Shown here: positions 1 through 7,385 of the stretch, one piece after another | Numbering within the stretch: the stretch's first letter is position 1 | How the letters are laid out: each line of letters starts with the position of its first letter | Source of the DNA: a bacterium | GTDB lineage: Bacteria > Chloroflexota > Dormibacteria > UBA8260 > Bog-877 | Assembly (NCBI GenBank): GCA_021817185.1 | Contig: JAKAVU010000125.1 | Location: 1 to 8,330 of the forward strand | Direction: 5' to 3' | DNA length: 8,330 bases | The notes under the pieces: generated by a model | What the model saw: the letters and a program-made list of their open reading frames with translations, nothing else | Told to the model about the DNA's origin: nothing | The model's database searches: none | Made by a program: the position numbers and the translations under genes

Positions 1-1
1 C

Positions 2-769
2 GGGGATCCGATCTTCATCCCCCACGCCCTCTACGTGCATGGCGAGGTGATCCGGCTGTTCGACCCGGTGCACCACCGCCCGGTCTCCGGCCCGCCCCTG
101 ACCCACGACCAGAGGTGGGTGCTGGTGTACCGGCCGGTGATCCACGCCGGGGGAGAGCTGAGAGGCAATGAGCTGGAGCTGGCCTTCGACCGGAGCCTGG
201 GCTTCTACGAGGCGCCGCTGCAGCTGAAGGCCAACGGCGGCATCTTCCATGTGGACGACTTCGGTCGGCAGATGATCCCACCCCGGCAGATCCTCAACCG
301 CCTCATCGTGCCGCTGGAGTCCGGCATCGACTATCTCAACGTCGCCCGGGCGGGCACCACCGTGAGCGTCCCCTACGCCACCATGCTGGTGCTCTCCACC
401 AACCTGGACCCGGGCGAGCTGATCGACGAGGCCTTCCTGCGCCGGGTCCGCTACAAGGCGCACGTCCCCGACCCCAGCGCCGACCAATTCCGCCTCATCT
501 TCGAGCGCGTCTGCCGCTCCCAGGGCCTGGCGCACTCCTCCCGAGCGGTGGAGTACCTGATGGAGCGCCACTACCATCCCACCGGCCGTCCGCTCCGTGG
601 TTGCCATCCTCGCGACCTGGTGAGCCAGCTAGTGGCGACCGCCCGCTATTTGGGGGTCCCGCCCGAGCTGTCGCCAGATCTGATCGACCGGGTGTGCCGG
701 GCCTACTTCTCCGACATCAGGCCGTCCAGCACGGCCCATGTCGGCGGCAACGCCCGAACCCTCAACTGA
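2..769 (+). CDS. AAA-family ATPase, 5'-truncated by the window edge
   Basis: The reading frame is open from base 2, so the gene begins upstream; the GTG at 35 is internal. The visible 255 residues are the C-terminal part of an AAA ATPase. A Walker B-type segment (GGIFHVDDFGRQ) lies at about visible residues 79-90. It is followed by PPRQILNRLIVPLE, a sensor-1 segment (LSTNLDPGELIDEAF, about 131-145) and an Arg-finger-like FLRRVRYK at about 145-152. A helical lid follows (DPSADQFRLIFERVC through HPRDLVSQL). The Walker A region is missing because it lies off the window. The order IDDFGRQ, LLNR, IVPLE, STNL, DEAFLRR, FERVC is one I associate with stand-alone bacterial AAA ATPases of roughly 400-460 residues, so about 150-200 residues may be missing; this is from memory. 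The substrate is unknown. The last 16 or so residues look like a disordered tail. The gene ends 80 bases before nadE and could be cotranscribed with it unless the palindrome between them terminates. The ATPase assignment is firm; the role is not. Confidence 0.85.
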   Translation, partial: GDPIFIPHALYVHGEVIRLFDPVHHRPVSGPPLTHDQRWVLVYRPVIHAGGELRGNELELAFDRSLGFYEAPLQLKANGGIFHVDDFGRQMIPPRQILNRLIVPLESGIDYLNVARAGTTVSVPYATMLVLSTNLDPGELIDEAFLRRVRYKAHVPDPSADQFRLIFERVCRSQGLAHSSRAVEYLMERHYHPTGRPLRGCHPRDLVSQLVATARYLGVPPELSPDLIDRVCRAYFSDIRPSSTAHVGGNARTLN

Positions 770-788
770 TCTGACCCTGCCTCGGCAC

Positions 789-810
789 CCTGCCATCGTA
801 CGATGGCAGG
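789..810. promoter_or_regulatory. Perfect 22-bp palindrome in the AAA ATPase-nadE gap
   Basis: The arms CCTGCCATC and GATGGCAGG flank a central GTAC, and every base pairs, giving a perfect 22-bp inverted repeat. It starts 19 bases after the upstream stop codon and ends 39 bases before the nadE start. The left arm continues a direct repeat: ACCCTGCC occurs at 774-781 and again at 787-794. No T-run follows on the plus strand, so a classic intrinsic terminator is not supported. On position and symmetry, an operator for a dimeric regulator or an RNA hairpin in the nadE leader are both possible. Confidence 0.6.
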
Positions 811-836
811 AGGCGCCCAGGCGGGCCCACCGGACC

Positions 837-843
837 GGAGGGA
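837..843 (+). promoter_or_regulatory. Ribosome binding site of nadE
   Basis: GGAGGGA lies six bases before the GTG at 850. It is a strong Shine-Dalgarno match and supports this GTG as the start. The resulting N-terminus, [16 protein letters not shown], also lines up with the start of the mycobacterial enzyme as I recall it. Confidence 0.8.
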
Positions 844-849
844 CGCGCC

Positions 850-2904
850 GTGACCGACTTCCATTCGCTCTACCGCCACGGGTTCGCCCGGGTGGCACTG
901 GCCACCCCCAGGGTGCGGGTCGCCGACCCTGCCGCCAACTCCGAGCGGATCCTTCAGCTGGCCCGCCAGGCTTCGGCGCGAGGTGCGGTCCTGGTCGCCT
1001 TCCCCGAGCTGGCCCTCTCCTCCTACACCGCCGACGACCTCTTCCACCAAGATGCCCTGGACCGAGCTGTGGAGGGGGGGCTGCGATCGATCGTGGAGGG
1101 ATCGTCGGAACTGAACTGCGCCCTCGTGGTGGGCGCCCCGATTCGGACTCAGGGGCTCCTCTTCAACTGCGCCGTGGTGGTTCACAGCGGCCGGGTGGCG
1201 GGCGTCGTACCCAAGAGCTACCTCCCCTCCTATCGGGAGTTCTATGAGGAGCGCCAGTTCGGCGCCGCCAGGGACTCCTTCCAGCCGGAGGTCCGGCTCC
1301 TCGGAGCGACCGTCCCATTCGGGTCCGACCTGCTGTTCCAAGCGTCAGGGATCGAGGGGCTCACCTTCCACGTCGAGGTTTGCGAGGACCTTTGGGTGCC
1401 GATCCCCCCGAGCAGCCTGGCCGCGCTCGGGGGGGCCAGCGTACTGATCAACGTCTCGGCGTCCAACGCCCTGGTGGCGAAGTCGGAGTATCGCCGGCAG
1501 CTCTGCGCCTCTCAGTCCGCTCGCTGCCTGGCCGCCTATCTCTACACGGCCGCCGGGGAGGGTGAGTCGACCACCGACCTGGCCTGGGATGGCCAGGCCA
1601 TGGTGTACGAGAACGGCGACCATCTCGCGGAGTCCGAGCGGTTCGCCGCGGAGGAGCAGCTGATCACTGCCGATGTGGACCTGAGCCGCCTCGCCGCCGA
1701 CCGGCTCCGCTTCACCAGCTTCCACGACGCTCGCAGGGACCACCTGGACCAGGTCTCCGCTCAGCGGACCGTGATGGTGCCGCTGGCCGCCCCCGCAGCC
1801 CCGGTGGCGCTGGAGCGGCGGATTGCGCGCTTCCCCTACGTCCCCAGCGACCCGGCGAAACGCAGCCAGCGCTGCGCCGAGGTGCACCAGATCCAGGTCC
1901 AGGGTTTGTCCACGCGGCTGCGGGCCACGGGCCTGGAGAGGCTGGTCATCGGGGTCTCCGGGGGGCTGGACTCCACCGCCGCTCTGGCGGTAGCGGTCAA
2001 ATGCATGGACCGGTTGGGGTGGCCACGGTCCAACATCCTCGCCTACACCATGCCCGGATTCGCCACCAGTCAGAGGACCAGAGAGAACGCCCACCGGCTC
2101 ATGACGGCTCTGCAGGTCTCCGCCGCTGAGATCGACATCCGGCCATCCTGCCTGCAGCTGCTGCGCGACCTGGGCCACCCCGCGGCTCTCGGCGAGCCGG
2201 TCTACGACACCACCTTCGAGAACGTCCAGGCAGGGGAGCGAACCTCCCACCTCTTCCGCCTCGCCAACCAGCACCAGGCGCTGGTAGTGGGGACCGGCGA
2301 CCTCAGTGAGCTGGCGCTGGGGTGGTGCACCTACGGGGTCGGCGACCAGATGTCCCACTACAGCGTGAACGCCTCGGTGCCCAAGACCCTGATCCGCCAC
2401 ATGGTGGGCTGGATGGCGGAGACCGACAGCCTGGGCGCCGAGGCCTCGGACGCGCTGCGGGCGATCCTGGCCACCGAGATCTCTCCGGAGCTAGTCCCCT
2501 CCGGGGACGGGCAGAGCGAGCTGCCAGCGCAGCGCTCCGAGGAGGTTGTGGGCCCCTACGAGCTGCAGGATTTCCACCTCTACTACCTGCTGCGCTACGG
2601 GTACCTCCCCAGCCGGGTGGCCTTCCTTGCGCACCACGCCTGGCATGACCCCGCCGAGGGCGATTGGCCCGACGCCGGTTCCAAGGGCGAGCGCACTTCC
2701 TACGACCTTGCCGAGATCAAAGGGTGGTTGCGCATCTTCCTGGAGCGCTTCTTCGCCACCAGTCAGTTCAAGCGCTCAGCCCTGCCCAACGGGCCCAAGG
2801 TGGGCTCGGGTGGGTCGCTCTCCCCGCGGGGCGACTGGCGGGCACCCAGCGACGCCTCGGCCCGAGCCTGGCTCGATGAGCTGGAGGCGAACGTCCCGGA
2901 CTAG
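850..2904 (+). CDS. nadE: Glutamine-dependent NAD+ synthase NadE
   Basis: This enzyme makes NAD+ from deamido-NAD+ and ATP in the cytoplasm, using ammonia released from glutamine; it is the last step of NAD+ biosynthesis. The 684 residues match the usual length of the long two-domain form (about 680 in Mycobacterium tuberculosis). Residues 1 to about 300 are the nitrilase-type glutaminase. All three catalytic residues are visible: Glu53 in FPELALSSY, Lys122 in [18 protein letters not shown] and Cys178 in [10 protein letters not shown]. The middle contains [16 protein letters not shown] (about 234-249). The synthetase domain from about 325 has the ATP pyrophosphatase loop SGGLDST (370-376), then FENVQAG (456-462) and [12 protein letters not shown] (481-492). 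The C-terminus has [12 protein letters not shown] and [12 protein letters not shown], both conserved in this family. There is no sign of frameshift or missing motifs. The start is a GTG with a good ribosome binding site. A 22-bp palindrome upstream is the only visible regulatory candidate, and a hairpin follows the stop. Confidence 0.98.
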   Translation: MTDFHSLYRHGFARVALATPRVRVADPAANSERILQLARQASARGAVLVAFPELALSSYTADDLFHQDALDRAVEGGLRSIVEGSSELNCALVVGAPIRTQGLLFNCAVVVHSGRVAGVVPKSYLPSYREFYEERQFGAARDSFQPEVRLLGATVPFGSDLLFQASGIEGLTFHVEVCEDLWVPIPPSSLAALGGASVLINVSASNALVAKSEYRRQLCASQSARCLAAYLYTAAGEGESTTDLAWDGQAMVYENGDHLAESERFAAEEQLITADVDLSRLAADRLRFTSFHDARRDHLDQVSAQRTVMVPLAAPAAPVALERRIARFPYVPSDPAKRSQRCAEVHQIQVQGLSTRLRATGLERLVIGVSGGLDSTAALAVAVKCMDRLGWPRSNILAYTMPGFATSQRTRENAHRLMTALQVSAAEIDIRPSCLQLLRDLGHPAALGEPVYDTTFENVQAGERTSHLFRLANQHQALVVGTGDLSELALGWCTYGVGDQMSHYSVNASVPKTLIRHMVGWMAETDSLGAEASDALRAILATEISPELVPSGDGQSELPAQRSEEVVGPYELQDFHLYYLLRYGYLPSRVAFLAHHAWHDPAEGDWPDAGSKGERTSYDLAEIKGWLRIFLERFFATSQFKRSALPNGPKVGSGGSLSPRGDWRAPSDASARAWLDELEANVPD

Positions 2905-2921
2905 ACAAGAGGACCAAGCAG

Positions 2922-2942
2922 CGGTCGGTTTGGTACCGGCCG
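2922..2942 (+). terminator. Hairpin downstream of nadE, possible terminator without a T-run
   Basis: CGGTCGGT (2922-2929) and ACCGGCCG (2935-2942) form an eight-base-pair stem with one G-T pair and a five-base loop, 17 bases after the nadE stop. The following bases are G-rich, not T-rich. It may act as a terminator of the U-tract-less kind proposed in high-GC bacteria, or protect the 3' end of the mRNA. Confidence 0.4.
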
Positions 2943-2962
2943 GGATTCGGGCGGGTCCGGGG
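2942..2962 (+). other. G-quadruplex-type motif after nadE
   Basis: Four G-runs lie close together: GGG 2942-2944, GGG 2949-2951, GGG 2953-2955 and GGGG 2959-2962, with loops of four, one and three bases. This fits the standard G3N1-7 pattern on the coding strand, so it could fold in the nadE 3' transcript as well as in DNA. Such patterns occur by chance in high-GC genomes, and function is unproven. Confidence 0.45.
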
Positions 2963-3208
2963 CCGCCTCGCTGGCAGCCGGGTGCGGGATGTGCCCAGCC
3001 TGAGGGAGCCGGGGTCGGGAGTGAGGGCGGAACTCCATCAAGGGCGTTGTTCACGGGGATCCCCTGGCCGGGGGCGGTGGCCAGGGCCGCCCCTGATCCG
3101 CTGCCGCGAGCCTGCTTGTGGGGCGCCGACTCGGCCGGAGGCGGTTGTTGCCCCTCTGGGCCACGTTCCTCCCGGGCTGGTGTCGGGAGTCGGCCGGCGC
3201 CACCGTTT

Positions 3209-3241
3209 CCACCTTGACCTCCCAACCACACGCCACCTTGA
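3209..3241. repeat. Nine-base direct repeat upstream of the lipoprotein gene
   Basis: CCACCTTGA occurs at 3209-3217 and again at 3233-3241, a spacing of 24 bases from start to start. The second copy ends 95 bases before the lipoprotein start, a position that could suit a regulator binding two sites on the promoter. It could also be chance. Confidence 0.3.
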
Positions 3242-3336
3242 GGCCGCATCCCCGGGGCGCCTGAGCAGCTGACCCTTGGCGACCGCGGCCGCATTGGCCT
3301 GCGAAACTCCTGTCCGCCGCGAGCCGTTGCGCCGAG

Positions 3337-5427
3337 GTGACGACGATCCGCCATGTGCCGGCGAGCCGCAGGAGGCGGCCCTGGGGGGCGGCCCTGAGCG
3401 GGGCGGCATTGAGCCTGGCGGTAGCAGTTTCCGGCTGTGCCTCCTCGAACTCACCCCGGCTTCCGACCAGTGTGGAGTTCTCTCCGGCGCAGCCGGCCAC
3501 GTCCGCACCCAACTGCCAACAGACCGCAGCGGGTGGTGGGGCCCAGGTCACCGGGGGCCCCAACGTCGACTATGTGGTGGTCAGCTCCTCTGAGGGCCAG
3601 CTCTTCGCCTGGTGCAATCTGCTGGCCTTCCGCAGATCGACATCCGCGTCCTGGCAGGTGCGGCACCTGGACTTCGACGTGACCGCCGCGGCGCTGCTCA
3701 GTGGGGGCCGGGTCCTTGGACTTGGCTATCAGTTCGCCGGTGCCGGGCTCCGCAATCTGTCGATCACAGGCTCCCTGAATTCGGCGACGCCTTGGAAAGA
3801 GACCCCGGTCTCCGGGACCTTCCCAGCGACCTATGACGCCATCAGCTGCTCGCCCTCGGGCTCCCTGTGCGCTGCCTCCCCCGGAGCGCTCACCGTCTGG
3901 GCGCAGCTGTGCCCCCAAGCGGGAATGGGACAGCCCGCGCCGCCAACTTCCCTCACCCCCTTGCCCCTATTCGTTTACCGGCCCAGCGAAGGGTGGTCGG
4001 AGCTGGCCAACCTGCCAGCCGACGGGGTGTTCCCCACCGCCATGGTCACCCAAGCCGGAGACCTGCTGGTGGGCGGCTCCCTGGGTCGTACCGGGCTGAT
4101 CGAACTCAGCTCGGATGGGGGTCGGAGCTTCCGGGTGGTGGCCTCGTCCCCTGAGCCCTTGGCCGCCATCGCTGGCGCGGGCGCACGGGGAGTCGCGGTC
4201 GGAGGCGCTCCAGGGTGCACCACAGGCGCCGGACCCGGCACCTCGCCCCAGGAGGTACTGGAGACCTTCGACGGTGGGACGAGTTGGAAGGCGGAACACA
4301 TCACCGGCCACGGCGGCCTTCCACTCACGGCGGTGGGTATCTCCAACTCAGGCCAGACCACCGTCGGAGCTGGGCTGGACCCGGTCTGTGCGCCGCTATC
4401 GATTACGGCCTGCTCCCCATCACTCTTGACTCTGCTCCCATCCGGCGAACTCACAGATTCCAGCCATCTGGCGCTCCACCCCTGCGCCTTCGCGACCGGT
4501 CCTGGCAGCAACCTGCTGGCCGTGTCGTCACAGGGGCTGCTGGTCTCCTCGTCAGATGGCGGGGACAACTGGCAGCTGCAGGGCCAGGTGACCGCTCCCC
4601 AGCTGAGCGCGGTGCAATTCTTCGAAGGCCACTCCCGCACTGGCGTGGCTCAACTGCAGGTGGGCGGCACCGATGTGAGCCTGCAGACTACCGACGGCGG
4701 CAGGGCCTGGGCGGCCGGGCCGACCTTGCCGGCCACGGCCACCTCCGCCATCTCCTGGGGATCACTGCAGGTCGGGTACGCCGTCACGAGCTCAGGGACT
4801 TTGCTCAAGACGACCGACCGGGGCCGGACCTGGCGGCGGCTCATCTGGCCGGGACAGGGACTGCAGGTGGCCGCCCTCGAATTCCAGAGTGCTGCCCGCG
4901 GCTGGGCGGAGGTGGACCTCGGCTTCGGCACCGACACCGTGGAGGTGCTTCAGACCGGTGACGGAGGACGCCGGTGGACCCCGCTGCAGCTTGCTGATCT
5001 GGCGGCGCCCTCTAGTCCGGCCGACTTCGCGGCCACCGTGATTGGGGGACAGACGGTGGTTGTGACCCTCTACGGGTGGGGGTGGAGGAGCTGGACGGGC
5101 AACTCGGTCCCCCGAACCGTGGCGGTCAAGGGCCCCCTCCTCCCCCAGGCGGTGACCGTGAGCCCCGGTGGGTCGATCTGGGCGCTGGGGATCAAGGGCT
5201 GGTGGTACAGCCCGGCGCCCACCATGTGGGTCGGGGGACGGGGCCGGGCGGCCCCAGCGTCGCTCAGCCTGCCGGCGAGCACGGCCCCGTCCGCAATCGG
5301 CTTCACCGGTGCGGACGACGGTTGGCTGCTGAGCTCAGGATCTCTGTTCCGAACCCTGGACGGAGGGACCAGGTGGTCCGAGGTTCCCCTTCGCTTTTCC
5401 AACGTGGACGGCGTTTCACTCCCCTGA
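3337..5427 (+). CDS. Exported lipoprotein with seven Asp-box (BNR) repeats, likely beta-propeller
   Basis: The N-terminus is a lipoprotein signal: a basic stretch (SRRRRPW, 10-16), a hydrophobic segment (about 17-32) and a lipobox VSGC, so the mature protein should start at lipid-modified Cys34 and sit on the outer face of the membrane. Seven Asp-box motifs (S/T-x-D-x-G-x-x-W/F) start at residues 258, 310, 405, 451, 492, 540 and 673, for example SSDGGDNW and TTDRGRTW. Between them are G-W/Y-A strand motifs (RGWAEV, VGYAVTSSG, DGWLLSSG). This is the pattern of sialidase/BNR and Ycf48-like beta-propellers. No sialidase Arg triad or other catalytic site could be recognised, so enzyme activity is not claimed. 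At least nine Cys lie after Cys34 (60, 93, 171, 178, 192, 294, 351, 359, 383), all in the N-terminal half, allowing disulfides. The GTG at 3337 has only a weak ribosome binding site; a second in-frame GTG at 3355 would shorten the signal by six residues. The gene appears monocistronic, with its own terminator. Confidence 0.88.
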   Translation: MTTIRHVPASRRRRPWGAALSGAALSLAVAVSGCASSNSPRLPTSVEFSPAQPATSAPNCQQTAAGGGAQVTGGPNVDYVVVSSSEGQLFAWCNLLAFRRSTSASWQVRHLDFDVTAAALLSGGRVLGLGYQFAGAGLRNLSITGSLNSATPWKETPVSGTFPATYDAISCSPSGSLCAASPGALTVWAQLCPQAGMGQPAPPTSLTPLPLFVYRPSEGWSELANLPADGVFPTAMVTQAGDLLVGGSLGRTGLIELSSDGGRSFRVVASSPEPLAAIAGAGARGVAVGGAPGCTTGAGPGTSPQEVLETFDGGTSWKAEHITGHGGLPLTAVGISNSGQTTVGAGLDPVCAPLSITACSPSLLTLLPSGELTDSSHLALHPCAFATGPGSNLLAVSSQGLLVSSSDGGDNWQLQGQVTAPQLSAVQFFEGHSRTGVAQLQVGGTDVSLQTTDGGRAWAAGPTLPATATSAISWGSLQVGYAVTSSGTLLKTTDRGRTWRRLIWPGQGLQVAALEFQSAARGWAEVDLGFGTDTVEVLQTGDGGRRWTPLQLADLAAPSSPADFAATVIGGQTVVVTLYGWGWRSWTGNSVPRTVAVKGPLLPQAVTVSPGGSIWALGIKGWWYSPAPTMWVGGRGRAAPASLSLPASTAPSAIGFTGADDGWLLSSGSLFRTLDGGTRWSEVPLRFSNVDGVSLP

Positions 5428-5442
5428 TCGTGCCTTCGGCGG

Positions 5443-5467
5443 CCAGGGCCAGAGGCCCTGGTATTTC
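5443..5467 (+). terminator. Intrinsic terminator of the lipoprotein gene
   Basis: CCAGGGCC (5443-5450) and GGCCCTGG (5454-5461) form a perfect eight-base-pair GC-rich stem with the three-base loop AGA, followed by TATTTC. It lies 15 bases after the stop codon. The T-rich tail is on the plus-strand side only, so it should act mainly on the lipoprotein transcript. Confidence 0.65.
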
Positions 5468-5660
5468 CGGTCATGCCGTAGTCGCGGGGGACCGCGCGCC
5501 GCGGTGGGATTGGCCGGCACCTCATAGGTGCGGTGGTGGGCTCCAACTTCATCGGTCCCGGCGAAGCTGTTCTCCGCGGACCGCATCGCCTCGACGGCCT
5601 CCGCCCTGTGGACATCTAAACCATGAGAGGTCCCCAGCCAGGGAGGATTGGGCGAAGCCA

Positions 5661-5676
5661 CCCGCTCAGCAGCGGG
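5661..5676 (-). terminator. Weak hairpin after the ABC exporter operon
   Basis: CCCGCT (5661-5666) and AGCGGG (5671-5676) can pair with a four-base loop, 17 bases beyond the permease stop on the minus strand. The stem is only six pairs and no T-run follows on that strand, so this is a tentative 3' end signal. Confidence 0.3.
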
Positions 5677-5693
5677 GTAGCCGGACCGCGGCG

Positions 5694-7385
5694 TCAGCGG
5701 CCGACTTCGCGAACCCGCATCTCCACCATCGCGCCTCCGAACCCCATGACCACGACCGCGACCATCACCCAAAGTCCGCCCCAGTCCACGCCGGTGGTCA
5801 GCGGCGTGCCATACAGATGGAAGAGGGAGAGGTCCAGGGCCCAGGTGGGCCACCGCAGGAGGGGCGCCAGCAAGGGCAGGTAGAAGCCGGCCACGGCGAC
5901 CACTCCGAGCACGGGGACCGCGACCCGTGGGTACCGCGCGATTACCAGGGCGCCGATGGCCCCGAAGGTGAGCGCCAGAAGGGCCAGGAGTGCGGTCGCC
6001 AGAAGCAGCCGACCGAGGTCGAGGTGGACCCCCTGGCTCGGGGCCACGGCGGCGGTCACGAGGGAACCCAGTGTCGCCAGCAGTAACGCCCCCAGCATGA
6101 GGGTGACGCACCGTTCGGCAACCACCGCCCAGCGCGGAAGGGGCTGGGCGATCTCCATCTCCAGCCTGCCCTCAGCGTCGTCCGCCGCCCAATGGGCGGT
6201 CTGGTTGATGGCATAGGCGGCAACGATCAGGGCCGCGATGCTGAGCCAGACCGAGCCGACCACCGCGGTGGCTGCGCTGCTGGTGCCGGCGGCCTGCACA
6301 AACCGCGAGAAGCCCGAGATGGATCCCAGCAGCTTGCCAGTTCCCCGGGCGAGGGATACGATCAATGCGGCTCCCACCATGGTCCCCGCCGCCCAGCCGG
6401 CGAGCCCCAGCCGCTGCTGCCAGAGGCTGCGCAGGACCGGAAGTCGCAGTAGGGTAATGGACACCCGCGATGGCCCCGCCGAGGTGGTGTCGACGCGCCC
6501 ACCCAGCAGACTGGCCCCCAGGTCGCGCCGCCGGAACGCCGCTACCGCAACGCCGATGAGACCAATGGCGGCCAGGTAGAGAGCCAAAGTTGGCGGTCCC
6601 TGGAACTGGCCACCGGGAGCCACCGCAGTGGTGAGGTCCGCAAGGTGGAACGGGGAAACGACCGCCACGCCGTCCAGACCCGGATCGACACGGGCTAGGG
6701 CGTCGAGAGCGTAAAGGGCAAGCAGGACTGACCCGCCCAGGCCCAACGCCCCCCGCCGGGTGGTGGCGAGCTGGGCCGCGATCAGGCCGACTCCGAAGCA
6801 GACCAGGGCGATTCCCAGCAGCGGAAGCGCCTGCTCTAAGAGCGCGTCGGAAGGTATCGAGCCCTTGCCGGCAGCCACCCCGGCGGCGGTGCCGAGCCCG
6901 GCGGCCACCACCGCGACACCCGCTGCCAGGGTGAAGGCAACGGCCCGGGACAGCACCAGGCGGGTCCGCCCCACGGGCGAGGCGAGCCAAGCTTCGAGCA
7001 GGCCGCGCTCCTCCTCATTGCGGATGGCTCCGGTGGCAGCGGCCAGGCCCCAGGCGGCGAAGACTAGGGTCAACCATGCCAGTCCCTTCCACCAGACGTA
7101 CCCGGCAACGGTATCGGGGCGCAGCGGGAGTGGGATGAGATAGGCCAGTTGCGGGCCAAGGGCCAGCGTCTGCCGCCCGAAGCTAGCCCTGGCCGCCGCC
7201 GTCCCAGCGGCGGCGAGGTAGGAAACGCCCGTCGTGTATGGCGAGAAGAACCCCAGGAAGGCGACGCCCGCCAGAGCCCAGCGGTGGGCCCGCAGTCCGT
7301 ACCTCAGGGTGGTGAGGAAGCCCCGCCCTGAGCCGGGTCTGGTTGCGGGTATAGGTGAGAGCGGACCTTGTGGGTCCGCCGTCAC
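5694..7385 (-). CDS. ABC-2 type exporter permease, two-half, COG3559-like
   Basis: This 563-residue membrane protein has about twelve hydrophobic segments, near residues 36-56, 100-119, 146-172, 185-207, 214-230, 266-284, 329-346, 374-394, 424-448, 460-482, 488-510 and 535-553. It consists of two related halves. An acidic cytoplasmic segment after a helix, EEERGLLEAWLASPVGRTRLVLSRAV (124-149, split here only by reading), recurs as DDAEGRLEMEIAQPLP-RWAVVAERCV (402-427), and an S-x-FHL motif occurs in both halves (SPFHLADL 244-251; LSLFHLYG 519-526). Length and the duplicated E-x-G-x-L-E-x-x-L/I-A-x-P pattern fit the COG3559 group, annotated 'exporter of polyketide antibiotics'; actual substrates are mostly unknown. 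It would form the channel with the ATPase encoded just upstream. The GTG start overlaps that gene's stop by four bases (GTGA), implying coupled translation. The Shine-Dalgarno GGGGA lies inside a small inverted repeat (7391-7403). Confidence 0.85.
   Translation of the reverse strand: MTADPQGPLSPIPATRPGSGRGFLTTLRYGLRAHRWALAGVAFLGFFSPYTTGVSYLAAAGTAAARASFGRQTLALGPQLAYLIPLPLRPDTVAGYVWWKGLAWLTLVFAAWGLAAATGAIRNEEERGLLEAWLASPVGRTRLVLSRAVAFTLAAGVAVVAAGLGTAAGVAAGKGSIPSDALLEQALPLLGIALVCFGVGLIAAQLATTRRGALGLGGSVLLALYALDALARVDPGLDGVAVVSPFHLADLTTAVAPGGQFQGPPTLALYLAAIGLIGVAVAAFRRRDLGASLLGGRVDTTSAGPSRVSITLLRLPVLRSLWQQRLGLAGWAAGTMVGAALIVSLARGTGKLLGSISGFSRFVQAAGTSSAATAVVGSVWLSIAALIVAAYAINQTAHWAADDAEGRLEMEIAQPLPRWAVVAERCVTLMLGALLLATLGSLVTAAVAPSQGVHLDLGRLLLATALLALLALTFGAIGALVIARYPRVAVPVLGVVAVAGFYLPLLAPLLRWPTWALDLSLFHLYGTPLTTGVDWGGLWVMVAVVVMGFGGAMVEMRVREVGR

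Larger units (their letters stand above)
2905..3336. other. 432-base gap between nadE and the lipoprotein gene
   Basis: No convincing gene was found on either strand. The open frames here are rich in Pro, Arg and Gly and have no recognisable domain, and the long minus-strand ones run into the start of the lipoprotein gene. The gap holds the nadE hairpin (2922-2942), a G-quadruplex-type motif (2942-2962), a second GC hairpin (GGGGCGG 3071-3077 with CCGCCCC 3087-3093) and a nine-base direct repeat (3209-3241). I did not recognise tRNA, RNase P RNA, tmRNA or a riboswitch core. The lipoprotein promoter should lie here, but I see no clear -35/-10 pair. Confidence 0.6.
5428..5693. other. 266-base gap between convergent genes
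   Basis: The plus-strand lipoprotein gene and the minus-strand permease gene both end here. The gap contains the plus-strand terminator (5443-5467) and a weaker hairpin for the minus-strand operon (5661-5676). The minus strand from about 5616 to 5500 can be read as a coding-like segment (LDVHRAEAVEAM, then RSAENSFAGTDEVGAHHRTYEV) with G or C in most third positions. Its only in-frame ATG is at 5586, which would give a 56-residue product ending at 5416. It has no well-placed ribosome binding site and I do not recognise it, so it is not called as a gene. Confidence 0.5.

Noticed and set aside
1345..2400. A 351-codon open frame on the minus strand inside nadE
   Set aside because: It is fully antisense to a well-recognised enzyme, has no domain I recognise, and is rich in Gly, Val and Arg as expected for the shadow of a high-GC gene.
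3055..3093. GGGGATCCCC palindrome (3055-3064) and the adjacent GC hairpin (3071-3093)
   Set aside because: Short GC palindromes are common at this base composition, no T-run follows, and both are far from gene ends.
3337..3438. Possible twin-arginine signal in the lipoprotein (SRRRRPW)
   Set aside because: The stretch lacks the rest of the S/T-R-R-x-F-L-K consensus; an ordinary basic n-region with a lipobox explains it.
3051..3563. A 170-codon open frame on the minus strand in the nadE-lipoprotein gap
   Set aside because: It covers the lipoprotein signal sequence and start. Its stretch at about 3150-3280 has fairly mixed composition, but there is no known motif and no good ribosome binding site.
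3337..5427. Sialidase or other glycosidase activity for the Asp-box protein
   Set aside because: Asp boxes are structural and occur in many non-enzymes; no Arg triad, catalytic Asp or Glu pair could be assigned.
5076..6086. A 336-codon open frame on the plus strand crossing the lipoprotein 3' end and the permease gene
   Set aside because: It is rich in Gly, Pro, Arg and His without any motif, and overlaps two better supported genes.
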